A stretch of DNA of 32,987 nucleotides from Thermodesulfobacteriales bacterium (GCA_026988575.1 JALSKZ010000077.1:1-32987), one strand, 5' to 3'; numbered from the stretch's first letter, positions 8,171 through 16,932 are shown. Notes: generated by a model from the sequence alone, not told the origin. Translations and numbers: made by a program.

Positions 8171-8247
8171 AACTCCACCTGGAGGACGGTCTTTAAAAGA
8201 GATCGGCCCACAGAAAAATTACTTTAATATTTTGCGCAAGTAAGGGT

Positions 8248-8655
8248 TTAGTGGGTAAAGCGGTACCACAAATCCCAGCCAATGGCGGCCAAGGAAAAAA
8301 TAAATATTATTAAGTAATTAAAGCGTTCTTTAGAAACGTAAACACTACTGACGATATAATAGAGGGCTTCCCAATCACTTTCTTGAAGTTCGTTTCGCTT
8401 TTTAAGCTTCTCCAGCAGGGCAAGTTCTCTTATAACGCGTCGTCTTCGATGGGTGATGTAGGTGCGGAAGGAAAAAAAGAGCATATTCCCACAGACACCT
8501 ATATACCAAAACAAAGAGATGAGTTCGGGCCGGTAGACCTTGGCTACCAAGATAAGTCTTAAAGAAATAGCTGCTGTTAACCCTACGCCAAAGGCCAGCC
8601 ACGTTATCCAGGTGGGAAACCGGTGCGGAATATGGATCTCGTGTACTTCTTCCAT
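8248..8655 (-). CDS. Unknown small membrane protein linked to hemB
   Basis: I do not recognise this 135-residue protein. It has a short polar, histidine-rich start (H5, H8, H11), a membrane segment at about 17-37, a second at about 46-66, a basic cytoplasmic loop beginning HRRRRVIREL with a charged helix (about 69-110), and a third membrane segment at about 112-131 ending in WDLWYRFTH. Its ATG lies only 2 bp after the hemB stop, so it is translationally linked to HemB. A role around heme supply or a small membrane complex is possible but unproven. No cofactor motif is evident apart from the N-terminal histidines. Confidence 0.7.
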   Translation of the reverse strand: MEEVHEIHIPHRFPTWITWLAFGVGLTAAISLRLILVAKVYRPELISLFWYIGVCGNMLFFSFRTYITHRRRRVIRELALLEKLKKRNELQESDWEALYYIVSSVYVSKERFNYLIIFIFSLAAIGWDLWYRFTH

Positions 8656-8657
8656 GA

Positions 8658-9650
<993 letters not shown>

Positions 9651-9708
9651 TTAACAAATCTTTACAAGGTTCTCGGTGGTGGTCAAGCTGTTCCAAAAAC
9701 CCCCCTGC

Positions 9709-11418
9709 TCACCCTTGGGTTGAGTGCTTGTAGATAAAGGCCTTCCTAACGATGGCAATCCCTGTGGTTATAGGTAAGGCCTCGGTAAGCCCCTCTAACA
9801 AGAGGCTTTGTCCTAAGAGCCTTTTCCTATAAAGGTTTAAGAGCAAAAGACAGTAAACTGGTATAAAAAGAAGAGTTATCATCCTTATGCCCCAAACAAT
9901 GACCAGGGCAAGTAGGCCTATGGCTACATATAATATTTGAAACGTCTTTTTTTCGCCTACAAATACCGGCAAGGTCTCCTTCCCCACGAAACCATCGCCC
10001 TGTACTTCTAAAATTTCTAGAAACACCGCTCGTATAAAGGCGATCAGAAAGGAAAAGGCCATGAGTACATAAGGGCTTTGGGGATGGTTTTCAGATATCC
10101 AGGGGACCAAGGTGGAAAAAGACATCCAGGCCAAGGCGATAAATAGGCTTCTTACTCCAGGGAACCACCTCGCTCTAGAAGCTTGCTTTTTAGAAAAAAA
10201 CGGAAGGCTGTAGATTATGGTGATAAGGGTCAAAAAGACTACCAAGCCAAAGGCAGATCGAGCATAAGTCCAGGCCATAAAGAGCGTAATCAGGTAGCTT
10301 AGAAGGGAAAGGCCCAATAAAAAAGGCCTATATTTTTCCAGAAACTGGGCGCGAAAGGGGTCGTTTAGCCTGAGGGACTTTATATCCATGAGTCGGTTTA
10401 GGGTATGGGCCCCGAAGCAAAAGCAACTTGCCATTAACGGATAATAGATCTTAGAGGGAAGTCCCATGAGAACTAAATTGCTCAAGGTCAAAACAAAAAT
10501 TCCCAGCCCCAAGGCCAAATTGCTTTCAAAACAGAAGCGCAAAAGCTTACGCAGCCATCTCTTCCACCCAGGTTCATAGGGAGAAGGCAGGTTTTCTAAC
10601 GTGCGGATCACCTGATTTATAACCCAGTTAGGAGTAGAGGCCCCGGCTGTTACGCCCACGCGTTTAAATTTCTGGAGCCTTTTTAAAGGCAAGTCGTGGG
10701 CTGTTTCTACCAAAAATACTTCACGACCCTCTTGCTGGGCTATTTGGGCCAGGCGTTTGGTATTGGCGCTGTTTTTACCCCCCACAACTACGATGGCTTC
10801 GCATAATTTACAGAGGCGGCGCACTTCTTTTTGGCGCTCATGGGTGGCGTTACAAATGGTGTTATAGACCTTGCCGCCGGGAAAGCGCCTCAAAAGCTCC
10901 TGGACGATCTTTGTATATAGAACTGTATCTTGTGTGGTTTGAGAAAGAATTACGTATTTTTGAAGGGGGGGGAGGGAGTCTATTTCTTGAGGAGAACTTA
11001 TTACCAGACCTTTGTCTCCGGCATAACCTAAGAGACCTTTTACTTCGGCATGCTCAGGGTCACCTACAATGATTACGTGAAAGCCTTGTCTACTATAACG
11101 GCGGGCCAGGGCTTGTACACGTAGGACGCGAGGACAAGTGCCGTCTATAACGTGAAAGCCGGCCTTTTTAAGGGCTTCCTTTTCTTGAGGGGGTATTCCA
11201 TGGGCCCTTATTATGATTGTCCCCTGGCCTTGGGTAGGTATCCCTTTTAAGGGATAAACATTTAGGGTCTCTAAAAGCATAAGGGCTTGTGCATTATGAA
11301 TGAGGGGGCCGTAGGTGTAAACAGGTGGGGGGGCTTCTCCTGCCGCCCTCAGGGCTATTTGTACGGCCCTCCTTACTCCCATGCAGAAACCAGCCTTTTG
11401 GGCCATGACCACCTGCAT
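9709..11418 (-). CDS. ispH: IspH (HMBPP reductase) fused to a UbiA-like prenyltransferase domain
   Basis: The ATG at 11418 gives 569 residues. Residues 1 to about 276 are IspH, the 4Fe-4S enzyme that turns HMBPP into IPP and DMAPP in the MEP pathway: cluster cysteines C12 (GFCMGVRRAV), C95 (DGTCPRV) and C189 (NTICNATHERQ), plus H41, H73 (RAHGIPP), H123 and the STPNW loop. Residues about 290-569 are a multi-spanning membrane domain of the UbiA superfamily: N341-x3-D345 plus D353 as the first motif, and a second motif in which E468 and E471 stand where aspartates are usual, with D475 (EVQGD) and KETLP. The ordinary IspH length is about 280-320, so this is a true fusion, without a frameshift at the joint. 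A TTG one codon upstream is in frame, but the ATG overlaps the radC stop (TGATG) and follows AAGGGG. Confidence 0.93.
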   Translation of the reverse strand: MQVVMAQKAGFCMGVRRAVQIALRAAGEAPPPVYTYGPLIHNAQALMLLETLNVYPLKGIPTQGQGTIIIRAHGIPPQEKEALKKAGFHVIDGTCPRVLRVQALARRYSRQGFHVIIVGDPEHAEVKGLLGYAGDKGLVISSPQEIDSLPPLQKYVILSQTTQDTVLYTKIVQELLRRFPGGKVYNTICNATHERQKEVRRLCKLCEAIVVVGGKNSANTKRLAQIAQQEGREVFLVETAHDLPLKRLQKFKRVGVTAGASTPNWVINQVIRTLENLPSPYEPGWKRWLRKLLRFCFESNLALGLGIFVLTLSNLVLMGLPSKIYYPLMASCFCFGAHTLNRLMDIKSLRLNDPFRAQFLEKYRPFLLGLSLLSYLITLFMAWTYARSAFGLVVFLTLITIIYSLPFFSKKQASRARWFPGVRSLFIALAWMSFSTLVPWISENHPQSPYVLMAFSFLIAFIRAVFLEILEVQGDGFVGKETLPVFVGEKKTFQILYVAIGLLALVIVWGIRMITLLFIPVYCLLLLNLYRKRLLGQSLLLEGLTEALPITTGIAIVRKAFIYKHSTQG

Positions 11419-12149
11419 CAAAACACCCCTTGTACCTGATTTTCTAGTTGGTTTAAAAGTCCATTATCAGCAAAACTGAAATAGCCCTCTTTGGCAATAA
11501 TTAAATGGTCTAAAAGACGGATTTGCAAAACCCGGCAGGCCATGAGTATTCTTTTAGTGAGGTCAATATCTGCCCTGGAAGGGGAAGGATCTCCAGAAGG
11601 ATGATTATGGGCCAGGACAAGGGCGGTCGCCTGAAGCTCTAGAGAACGCTTTAGAATTTCTCTAGGGTAAACAGCGCTCTCGTTTACGGTGCCCTGAAAG
11701 AGCTCTTCCACCGTGATAATGTGGTGTCGCGCGTCCAGAAATAATACTTTAAATACTTCTCTTTTCAGGTCCATCATGCTATGGCCCAAGTATTCAAATA
11801 CTTCTTGGGCGCAGGAGATATAGGGCCTCTTGGCCAGACGCCGGGCCAGGAAGCGTCGGGCTACCTCGTGAACAAATTTAAGGGCCAAGGCGTTTTTGGG
11901 GCCTACCCCAGAAACCTTACAAAGTTCTTCCAACGGGGCCTCTAGGACTTGGGCAAGACTACCGAAGCGCTTTAAGAGCTCCCGAGCCTGTATCTTACAG
12001 TCCCGACGGGGGGTACCAAAAATAAGCAATAGTTCCAATACCTCTTCGTCCGTAAAGGCTTTAAGCCCGTGGGTTAAAAATTTCTTCCTAAGACGCTCTC
12101 GGTGCCCAGCTACTCGCTGATAAAATTCTGCGGGTAATTTTGCCCCCAT
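11418..12149 (-). CDS. radC: RadC family JAB/MPN-domain protein
   Basis: A 243-residue protein of normal RadC length. Residues 15-105 hold the helix-hairpin-helix part (SGVGPKNALALKF at 80-92). Residues about 110-235 form the JAB/MPN domain with the metal motif H181-x-H183 ... D194 in AHNHPSGDPSPSRADIDLT. Despite the name, a role in DNA repair is doubtful in E. coli and the real function is unknown; the metal site suggests a hydrolase. It lies in a tight minus-strand run after the kinase gene (16 bp gap), and its TGA overlaps the ispH-ubiA ATG, implying translational coupling. No strong ribosome binding site precedes the ATG. Confidence 0.93.
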   Translation of the reverse strand: MGAKLPAEFYQRVAGHRERLRKKFLTHGLKAFTDEEVLELLLIFGTPRRDCKIQARELLKRFGSLAQVLEAPLEELCKVSGVGPKNALALKFVHEVARRFLARRLAKRPYISCAQEVFEYLGHSMMDLKREVFKVLFLDARHHIITVEELFQGTVNESAVYPREILKRSLELQATALVLAHNHPSGDPSPSRADIDLTKRILMACRVLQIRLLDHLIIAKEGYFSFADNGLLNQLENQVQGVF

Positions 12150-12165
12150 TTGTCCAAAATCGACC

Positions 12166-12819
12166 TCAAGCCCCGGATAACTTTAAACAAAGATGGTGAT
12201 TTTGTTTCAACGTATGCACCAAACGATAATACGTTTCGACAGGGGAAGTCTTCCGGCCTACCAAGATCTTTGCCACCGGTGTGCCTATTTTTTGGTAATA
12301 ATTTATCAAAGGACGGGTTCTTTCTCTGTAAGTAAGCCATTTCTTGTATATTAACTCAATGTAATCGTCACGGCGGCCCTTTCTGTCTCCGCCTACGTCT
12401 TTGTGTATCCTTTCTAGTACTTCCTCAAAGGAGGCCTCTAATACCACCACCGTGTTTATGGCCACCCAAGGTCTGAGGGCCTCGGCTTGACCTTGGTGTC
12501 TAGGAAGACCGTTCATGACTAATAATTCGTTACCCTGGGCCTTTTTAGAGGCCAGAAAAAAGCGCAGTATTTTTAAGGCCAAAGGAAAGTGTTGGTCTTC
12601 TAACAAGAGACCCTCTTCCAGTACTTTCTGGATAAAGATACGCTCAGAGGGCAAAAATTCCTTCCGCGAGGGTCCGTAGGCAATCGAACGCAATTGTTGA
12701 CCAAAATCGAAGTGAAGGCATCTTTTCCCTAAGAGTCCTTTTTCACTTAAGAGATCTCCCAAGGGAGATTTGCCTACCCCAGTAGGACCGAGGAGTAAAA
12801 TAGCCGACCACTTGGACAT
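12166..12819 (-). CDS. Adenylate kinase-like P-loop nucleotide kinase
   Basis: A 217-residue P-loop kinase. GPTGVGKS at 11-18 is the Walker A loop, VMNGLPR at 101-107 matches the nucleoside-binding 'DGFPR' of adenylate kinase, and GRRDD at 148-152 with the following YRERTRPLINYYQKIG matches the 'RxDD...T.PL..YY...G' end of that family. The LID segment is very short. The P-loop (GVGKSP instead of GxGKGT) and NGLPR differ from ordinary Adk, so the substrate may not be AMP. It starts 9 bp after ftsY without a clear ribosome binding site, so coupling to ftsY translation is likely. Whether another standard adk exists in this genome cannot be seen here. Confidence 0.75.
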   Translation of the reverse strand: MSKWSAILLLGPTGVGKSPLGDLLSEKGLLGKRCLHFDFGQQLRSIAYGPSRKEFLPSERIFIQKVLEEGLLLEDQHFPLALKILRFFLASKKAQGNELLVMNGLPRHQGQAEALRPWVAINTVVVLEASFEEVLERIHKDVGGDRKGRRDDYIELIYKKWLTYRERTRPLINYYQKIGTPVAKILVGRKTSPVETYYRLVHTLKQNHHLCLKLSGA

Positions 12820-12828
12820 AATTTTTTA

Positions 12829-13806
12829 CTAAGGTAATATAGCGTCTACAAAGGCCTCGGCCTCAAAGGGATCAAGGTCTTCGATCTTTTCCCCCAGGCC
12901 TACGAAGCGAATAGGTACCTTAAAAAGATGGGCTAAGGTCAGGGTGATACCTCCTTTAGCAGTTCCATCCATTTTGGTGATAATGAGCCCTGTTAAAGGT
13001 AGGGCCTGGCCAAAGAGTTCTACCTGGCGCAAGGCATTTTGCCCGGTGGTGGCGTCGATTACCAAGAGGTTTTCGTGAGGGGCCCCCTCTAAGACTTTAC
13101 CAGCAACGCGGGCCATTTTTTTGAGTTCTTCCATCAGGTTATATTTGGTGTGTAATCTCCCAGCAGTATCTACCAAAGCGATATCTACTCCCCTTTTTTG
13201 AGCAGCCTTTAGTCCTTCAAAGACTACCGAAGAGGGGTCTGCCCCAGGGGTTTGTTTTACTATTGGTACTTCAAGCCTCCTACTCCAGGTTTCCAGCTGT
13301 TCAATAGCGGCCGCGCGGAAGGTATCAGCAGCAACCAAAAGGGGCTTGTAGCCCTCACTTTTGAGTCGATAAGCTAATTTAGCTATCGTGGTAGTCTTGC
13401 CTACACCGTTTACCCCTACAAGGAAGATAGCTGCAGGCCTTGCCAGGGGAGGGAAGGCAGGGGAGGGAATTGATAACATTTTGAGCATCTCTTCGCGGAG
13501 ATAGCGCTTACACTCACTACTCTTCAGGAGTTGCCCGTCTTTTACTTTGAGTCTTAAAGGATTAAGAAGGCTCCTTACTGTATCTATATTTATGTCTGCG
13601 GTAATAAGGGCTTCTTCCAGTTCCTCAAAAAAGGCCTCGTCTACAATGCGTTCTACCACAAAGAGCTCTCCGAGGCCTTCTTTTAGGCGTTCTCTAGTAC
13701 GGGACAAACCCTTTTGAAATTTACTCCAAAGCCCCTTTGTCTGCTGAGGCCTGTTCCCTTCTGTATCCGGACTTTCTGGACTTTCTTTTTTAAACCACTT
13801 GAACAT
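12829..13806 (-). CDS. ftsY: Signal recognition particle receptor FtsY
   Basis: A 325-residue SRP GTPase that docks ribosome-SRP complexes on the membrane. It has a short charged A region (1-50), a helical N domain (about 50-115) and a GTPase G domain: G1 loop GVNGVGKTTT (131-140), the DTFRAAA insertion-box start (161-167), DTAGR (213-217), TKMDG and the closing GLGEKIEDLDPF. All are intact. AAGGAG precedes the ATG. It heads the run ftsY - kinase - radC - ispH-ubiA (gaps of 9 and 16 bp, then an overlap) and is divergent from ilvE across an 81-bp AT-rich gap that must hold both promoters. Confidence 0.97.
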   Translation of the reverse strand: MFKWFKKESPESPDTEGNRPQQTKGLWSKFQKGLSRTRERLKEGLGELFVVERIVDEAFFEELEEALITADINIDTVRSLLNPLRLKVKDGQLLKSSECKRYLREEMLKMLSIPSPAFPPLARPAAIFLVGVNGVGKTTTIAKLAYRLKSEGYKPLLVAADTFRAAAIEQLETWSRRLEVPIVKQTPGADPSSVVFEGLKAAQKRGVDIALVDTAGRLHTKYNLMEELKKMARVAGKVLEGAPHENLLVIDATTGQNALRQVELFGQALPLTGLIITKMDGTAKGGITLTLAHLFKVPIRFVGLGEKIEDLDPFEAEAFVDAILP

Positions 13807-13887
13807 GAGTGCTCCTTGGAGTATTAAGATCTTTCGGGAAATTTAAAACTATATAATTAACTAGTAAGTATATTTTGGCAACCAGAG

Positions 13888-14955
13888 ATGGATATAGCTT
13901 ACAAATTATTACCACCAGAAAAGCGCCGTTCTTTACCACCCAATTTGGCCTTGGATTTTGGTCGTCTCTTTACAGATCATATGTTCTATATGGAATATGA
14001 AAACGGGGTGGGCTGGCAGAATGCCTGCATAAAACCCTATGAACCCATTTGCCTCGACCCGGCGGCTGTAGTTTTTCACTACAGTCAGACTATTTTTGAG
14101 GGGCTGAAGGCCTATTTGGGGGTTGATGGCCGGATACGCCTTTTTCGTCCAGATAAAAATGCCGAGCGTTTTGCTCGTTCGGCACGTCGTATGTGTATGC
14201 CGGAAGTGCCCAAGGAAGTTTTTCTTGAGGCGGTCAAAAGTCTCGTCAAGGTAGAAAAGCAATGGGTGCCCAGCGAAAGGGGGGCGGCCCTTTATATCCG
14301 CCCTTTGTTAATGGGGGTAGAGGCCTTTCTTGGGGTCAAGCCCAGCAGCAAGTATATTTTCTTTATCATCCTCTCCCCTGTGGGGGCTTACTATAAAGAA
14401 GGCTTTTCTCCTATTCGTATTTATGTGACCGACAAGTATGTGCGGGCCGTACCCGGGGGAGTAGGAGACGTCAAAACCGGGGGGAATTATGCGGCCAGCC
14501 TTATGGCTTCTGAAGAGGCCAAAAAACTTGGTTATACGCAAGTGCTCTGGTTAGATGCTATCCATAGACATTACATTGAAGAAGTGGGCACCATGAACAT
14601 CTTTTTTTATTTTGAAGACGAGTTAGTCACACCGGCCCTTTCCGGGAGCATCCTTCCTGGTATTACGCGCGAGTCCGTCCTCCAGATGGTGCGGGATTGG
14701 GGAGTGAAGGCGGTGGAAAGACGCATATCTATCCAGGAAGTGATTGAAGGTATCAAAACAGGACGCCTAAAAGAGTGTTTTGGTACAGGAACAGCGGCTG
14801 TTATATCTCCTGTGGGTTGGTTGGCTTACCAGGGTAAAGAATACACCATAAATAATGGTAATACAGGGCCTCTGGCGCGGAAACTTTTTGAGGAACTTAC
14901 CGGGATCCAGTACGGGGATCGTCCTGACCCTTACGGGTGGGTACAGTTTCTTTAG
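13888..14955 (+). CDS. ilvE: Branched-chain amino acid aminotransferase
   Basis: A 355-residue PLP-dependent aminotransferase of fold type IV that interconverts Leu, Ile and Val with their 2-oxo acids using glutamate/2-oxoglutarate. The PLP lysine is K196 in GDVKTGGNYAASL. FEGLKAY (70-76), LYIRPLLMG, EEVGTMNIFF and CFGTGTAAVISPVG are characteristic of the longer IlvE type shared with mitochondrial enzymes. The ribosome binding site is weak (AGAG just before the ATG). Its last 59 bp overlap, tail to tail, the end of the minus-strand AAA+ gene; the end of IlvE (GDRPDPYGWVQF) is conserved in the family, so its reading frame is the constrained one. Confidence 0.95.
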   Translation: MDIAYKLLPPEKRRSLPPNLALDFGRLFTDHMFYMEYENGVGWQNACIKPYEPICLDPAAVVFHYSQTIFEGLKAYLGVDGRIRLFRPDKNAERFARSARRMCMPEVPKEVFLEAVKSLVKVEKQWVPSERGAALYIRPLLMGVEAFLGVKPSSKYIFFIILSPVGAYYKEGFSPIRIYVTDKYVRAVPGGVGDVKTGGNYAASLMASEEAKKLGYTQVLWLDAIHRHYIEEVGTMNIFFYFEDELVTPALSGSILPGITRESVLQMVRDWGVKAVERRISIQEVIEGIKTGRLKECFGTGTAAVISPVGWLAYQGKEYTINNGNTGPLARKLFEELTGIQYGDRPDPYGWVQFL

Positions 14956-16108
14956 CTTGGTGTCTGTCTTTCAAGACTATTTCTTCAAACCGGCGATCAA
15001 GCTCCTCTTCTAGTTGACGAAGGCTTTTGATCCTTTTTTCCTGTCTGGTGGTGATTTCTTCCAGGATCTTTTCTTCTCCAAAAAGGAGAAAATCTTTTAT
15101 TACGCGTTCGATTTCTGATATGTTTCGAGGCCAAGAATACCGTAAAAATTGTTCCCATAACTTAGGAGAGGGTCCTTTATAGGGCAACCAATATAAGGAA
15201 CTGTAGTTTTCCAAAAATTGTTCTACAAGGATGGGTAAGTCTATAAAACGGCGTCTCAGGGGAGGTAAATATAAGTTGAATTCCGAGAGTCGAAAATAAA
15301 GGGAAGGTAAAAGATCCCCCCTTTTTAGCAGATTCCCCGGGGGGCTATTTAGCGATACCACCAATTTCAGGGTGGGGCTAAATTTTTTGTATGAACCAGC
15401 AGGGAAAAAGCTCCCTGTTTCTACGAAGTACAAAAGCTTCTGTTGGGCAATAAGGGCTAGCTTTTCCAAGCCTTCTATGTAAAGGAGGCCGTTGCGTGCC
15501 CTGTGTAGGGCCCCCTCTTTGGCCTTTTTGATTTTGGGAAAGGCCTTTGCTGTAAAACCGAATAATAGGGCTTCATGCATTTCTTTGGGCAGGGCTTGCG
15601 CGGCAAATTTTACAAAGGGCCCTCCCCAATAGCCATGCAGGTGACGAGCCAATAGTTCCTTGCCTGTGCCGGGTTCGCCTTCTAGTAATAAAGGATTGGC
15701 CAGGGAAGCCAAAAAAGATATTTTCTTCCTGAGGGCGACAATCTTTTGGTCTTCTCCAAGAAAGGGCCTTTCCCGTTCTATCTCCTTGAGATATAGACGT
15801 ATATCTAAGACCTTTTCTAGATGTTCATAAAACCTTTGTGGTGTAAAAGGTCTTTTAAGATAAGAGATTTTTTGAAAATGAGAAATACCTGTGGCCTTCC
15901 GTTTAGTACCGATACACATTATAGGAATATGAGGATCAAAATGAGACTTTAAAGCCAAGAGGAGATCTTGATCCAGGGTTGAAGGCTCTAAGAGGATAAT
16001 TAAGTCGACCTCTGGATTATCTACTACCTTAAGACCCGCCAGATGAAGTAAGTTGCTTACATAACGACCTAAACTCCCCTCTTTAGTCAAAATTTTGACT
16101 TTTATCAT
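14897..16108 (-). CDS. Degenerate NtrC-like (bEBP) AAA+ regulator without HTH
   Basis: A 403-residue protein with the layout of a sigma-54 activator but missing key parts. Residues 1-105 resemble a receiver domain: the K85 'YLKRPF' motif is kept, but at the phospho-acceptor position (DLIILLEP, 35-42) the Asp is absent. Residues about 115-350 are the AAA+ domain with Walker A GEPGTGKE (144-151). The GAFTGA loop that grips sigma-54 is replaced by FTAKAFPKI (185-193), and the Walker B is YIEGLEKL instead of FLDEIGEL. The FRLSEFNLYLPPLRRR and WPRNISEIERVI regions are recognisable. No C-terminal DNA-binding helix-turn-helix follows; instead there is a charged tail (355-403), partly coded in the overlap with ilvE. 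It probably no longer activates sigma-54 and may act through protein contacts. Confidence 0.8.
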   Translation of the reverse strand: MIKVKILTKEGSLGRYVSNLLHLAGLKVVDNPEVDLIILLEPSTLDQDLLLALKSHFDPHIPIMCIGTKRKATGISHFQKISYLKRPFTPQRFYEHLEKVLDIRLYLKEIERERPFLGEDQKIVALRKKISFLASLANPLLLEGEPGTGKELLARHLHGYWGGPFVKFAAQALPKEMHEALLFGFTAKAFPKIKKAKEGALHRARNGLLYIEGLEKLALIAQQKLLYFVETGSFFPAGSYKKFSPTLKLVVSLNSPPGNLLKRGDLLPSLYFRLSEFNLYLPPLRRRFIDLPILVEQFLENYSSLYWLPYKGPSPKLWEQFLRYSWPRNISEIERVIKDFLLFGEEKILEEITTRQEKRIKSLRQLEEELDRRFEEIVLKDRHQAKETVPTRKGQDDPRTGSR

Positions 16109-16200
16109 GCTAATCCTTAATTTTGCTTAAAAAATCCTTGCCGAGACGTCAATAAATATGGCCTTTTCAAATTGTTTAATTTCTCTCTCGGAGAGACTTA

Positions 16201-16217
16201 TGCAAAAAAAATGCCTT
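16201..16217 (-). promoter_or_regulatory. Possible sigma-54 (-24/-12) promoter element
   Basis: On the minus strand the sequence AAGGCATTTTTTTTGCA has the invariant GG and GC exactly 10 bp apart and matches GGCA and TTGCA of the -24/-12 consensus. It lies 93 bp upstream of the degenerate activator gene. The T-run makes a chance match possible. Confidence 0.3.
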
Positions 16218-16346
16218 CTTTTTGCCTGGGGGAAAGATTTGAATAAGGTTACCTGAAAGGGCATATTTTGTTGGATTTTTGGTCCAAAAAGGCTGAAAAA
16301 ATACCCTGAGGGAGTAGAAAATCTTTTGATTTTGAGAAGCCCATCC

Positions 16347-16375
16347 GGAAGGGCAGGAGATTTTCCTGCCCTTCC
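16347..16375. repeat. Strong 12-bp stem hairpin in the 320-bp intergenic region
   Basis: GGAAGGGCAGGA (16347-16358) pairs with TCCTGCCCTTCC (16364-16375) over a 5-nt loop. It lies downstream of the TPR gene (minus). No U-run follows it on the minus strand, so it is either part of a compound terminator or a structured 3' end. Apart from this hairpin, the palindromes next to it and the sigma-54-like site, I see no gene in 16109-16427. Confidence 0.7.
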
Positions 16376-16420
16376 AAATAGGAAAAATTTTTACCTATAT
16401 AGGAAAACTTTTTCCTATTT
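16376..16420. repeat. Two tandem AT-rich palindromes sharing a TAGGAAAA half-site
   Basis: Four half-sites of the type TAGGAAAAA alternate in direction: AATAGGAAAAA (16377-16387), TTTTTACCTAT (16388-16398), TATAGGAAAAC (16398-16408) and TTTTTCCTATT (16409-16419). The outer arms AAATAGGAAAAA and TTTTTCCTATTT are perfect complements. This could be a terminator-like structure for the TPR transcript, which ends just upstream on the minus strand, or a double operator. Confidence 0.6.
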
Positions 16421-16427
16421 AAGGATA

Positions 16428-16871
16428 TCAGAAGTCGACAATTTTTTTGGCCTGGGCCGTGGCCTTTTGTACGGCTACGGCCTTGTCCAGGTCAATATCA
16501 GCCAGTTCTTCTTCCCCCATATCCCTATATACTTGACTTCGGGCCATAAAGGCTGCAGCGTAGAGTGGTTGCAGGTCAATGGCCTTATTAAAACAGTTAA
16601 GGGCCTTTTCCAGGTCTTTTTTGCGATAAAAGACCTGTCCCAGTCTAAAGTGCAGCCGGGCGTTATCGGGTTCTAGTTCGAGGGCCTGTTTTAGATCTCT
16701 TTCGGCCTCGTCAAAACGTTCATAATGCATGTATACCGCTGCACGAGCATGAAGGGCCCTTACCATTTGAGGGTCTTTTTCCAGGGCCTGATTTAGATAT
16801 TCTAAGGCTTGGTCAAATTGTCTTTTGAAGAGCAAGAAAGCCCCTTCTTCAAAAAGTTCTTCGGCCGTCAT
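16428..16871 (-). CDS. TPR-repeat protein
   Basis: A 147-residue soluble protein made almost wholly of about four tetratricopeptide repeats (roughly 3-36, 37-70, 71-104, 105-138), each with the W/Y-L-G-Y-F-A-P type spacing, for example ALEYLNQALEKDP, AERDLKQALELEPDNARLHFRLGQVFYRKKDLEKALNCFNKAIDLQP. No signal peptide or other domain is seen, so it is probably a cytoplasmic protein-protein interaction scaffold with an unknown partner. GGAGG lies before the ATG at 16871. It stands alone, divergent from the tRNA-Ser genes. Confidence 0.88.
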   Translation of the reverse strand: MTAEELFEEGAFLLFKRQFDQALEYLNQALEKDPQMVRALHARAAVYMHYERFDEAERDLKQALELEPDNARLHFRLGQVFYRKKDLEKALNCFNKAIDLQPLYAAAFMARSQVYRDMGEEELADIDLDKAVAVQKATAQAKKIVDF

Positions 16872-16881
16872 AAATACCTCC

Positions 16882-16910
16882 TTGGCAAATGGTTAGACTT
16901 TGTTTAATAG
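16882..16910 (+). promoter_or_regulatory. Candidate promoter for the tRNA-Ser genes
   Basis: TTGGCA (16882-16887) and TAATAG (16905-16910) are 17 bp apart and end 22 bp before the first tRNA base. The -35 differs from consensus at one base; the -10 is weak. Confidence 0.3.
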
Positions 16911-16932
16911 TAAACTGAAAATAAGGCAACGA

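Noticed and set aside
13933-14262. A 109-codon minus-strand open frame inside ilvE
   Set aside because: It is a shadow of conserved ilvE codons and shows no domain or start signal.
16124-16152. TTGACG-17-TAAGCA as a promoter for the AAA+ gene
   Set aside because: The -10 is poor and the start point would remove the ribosome binding site, leaving a leader of only about 9 nt.
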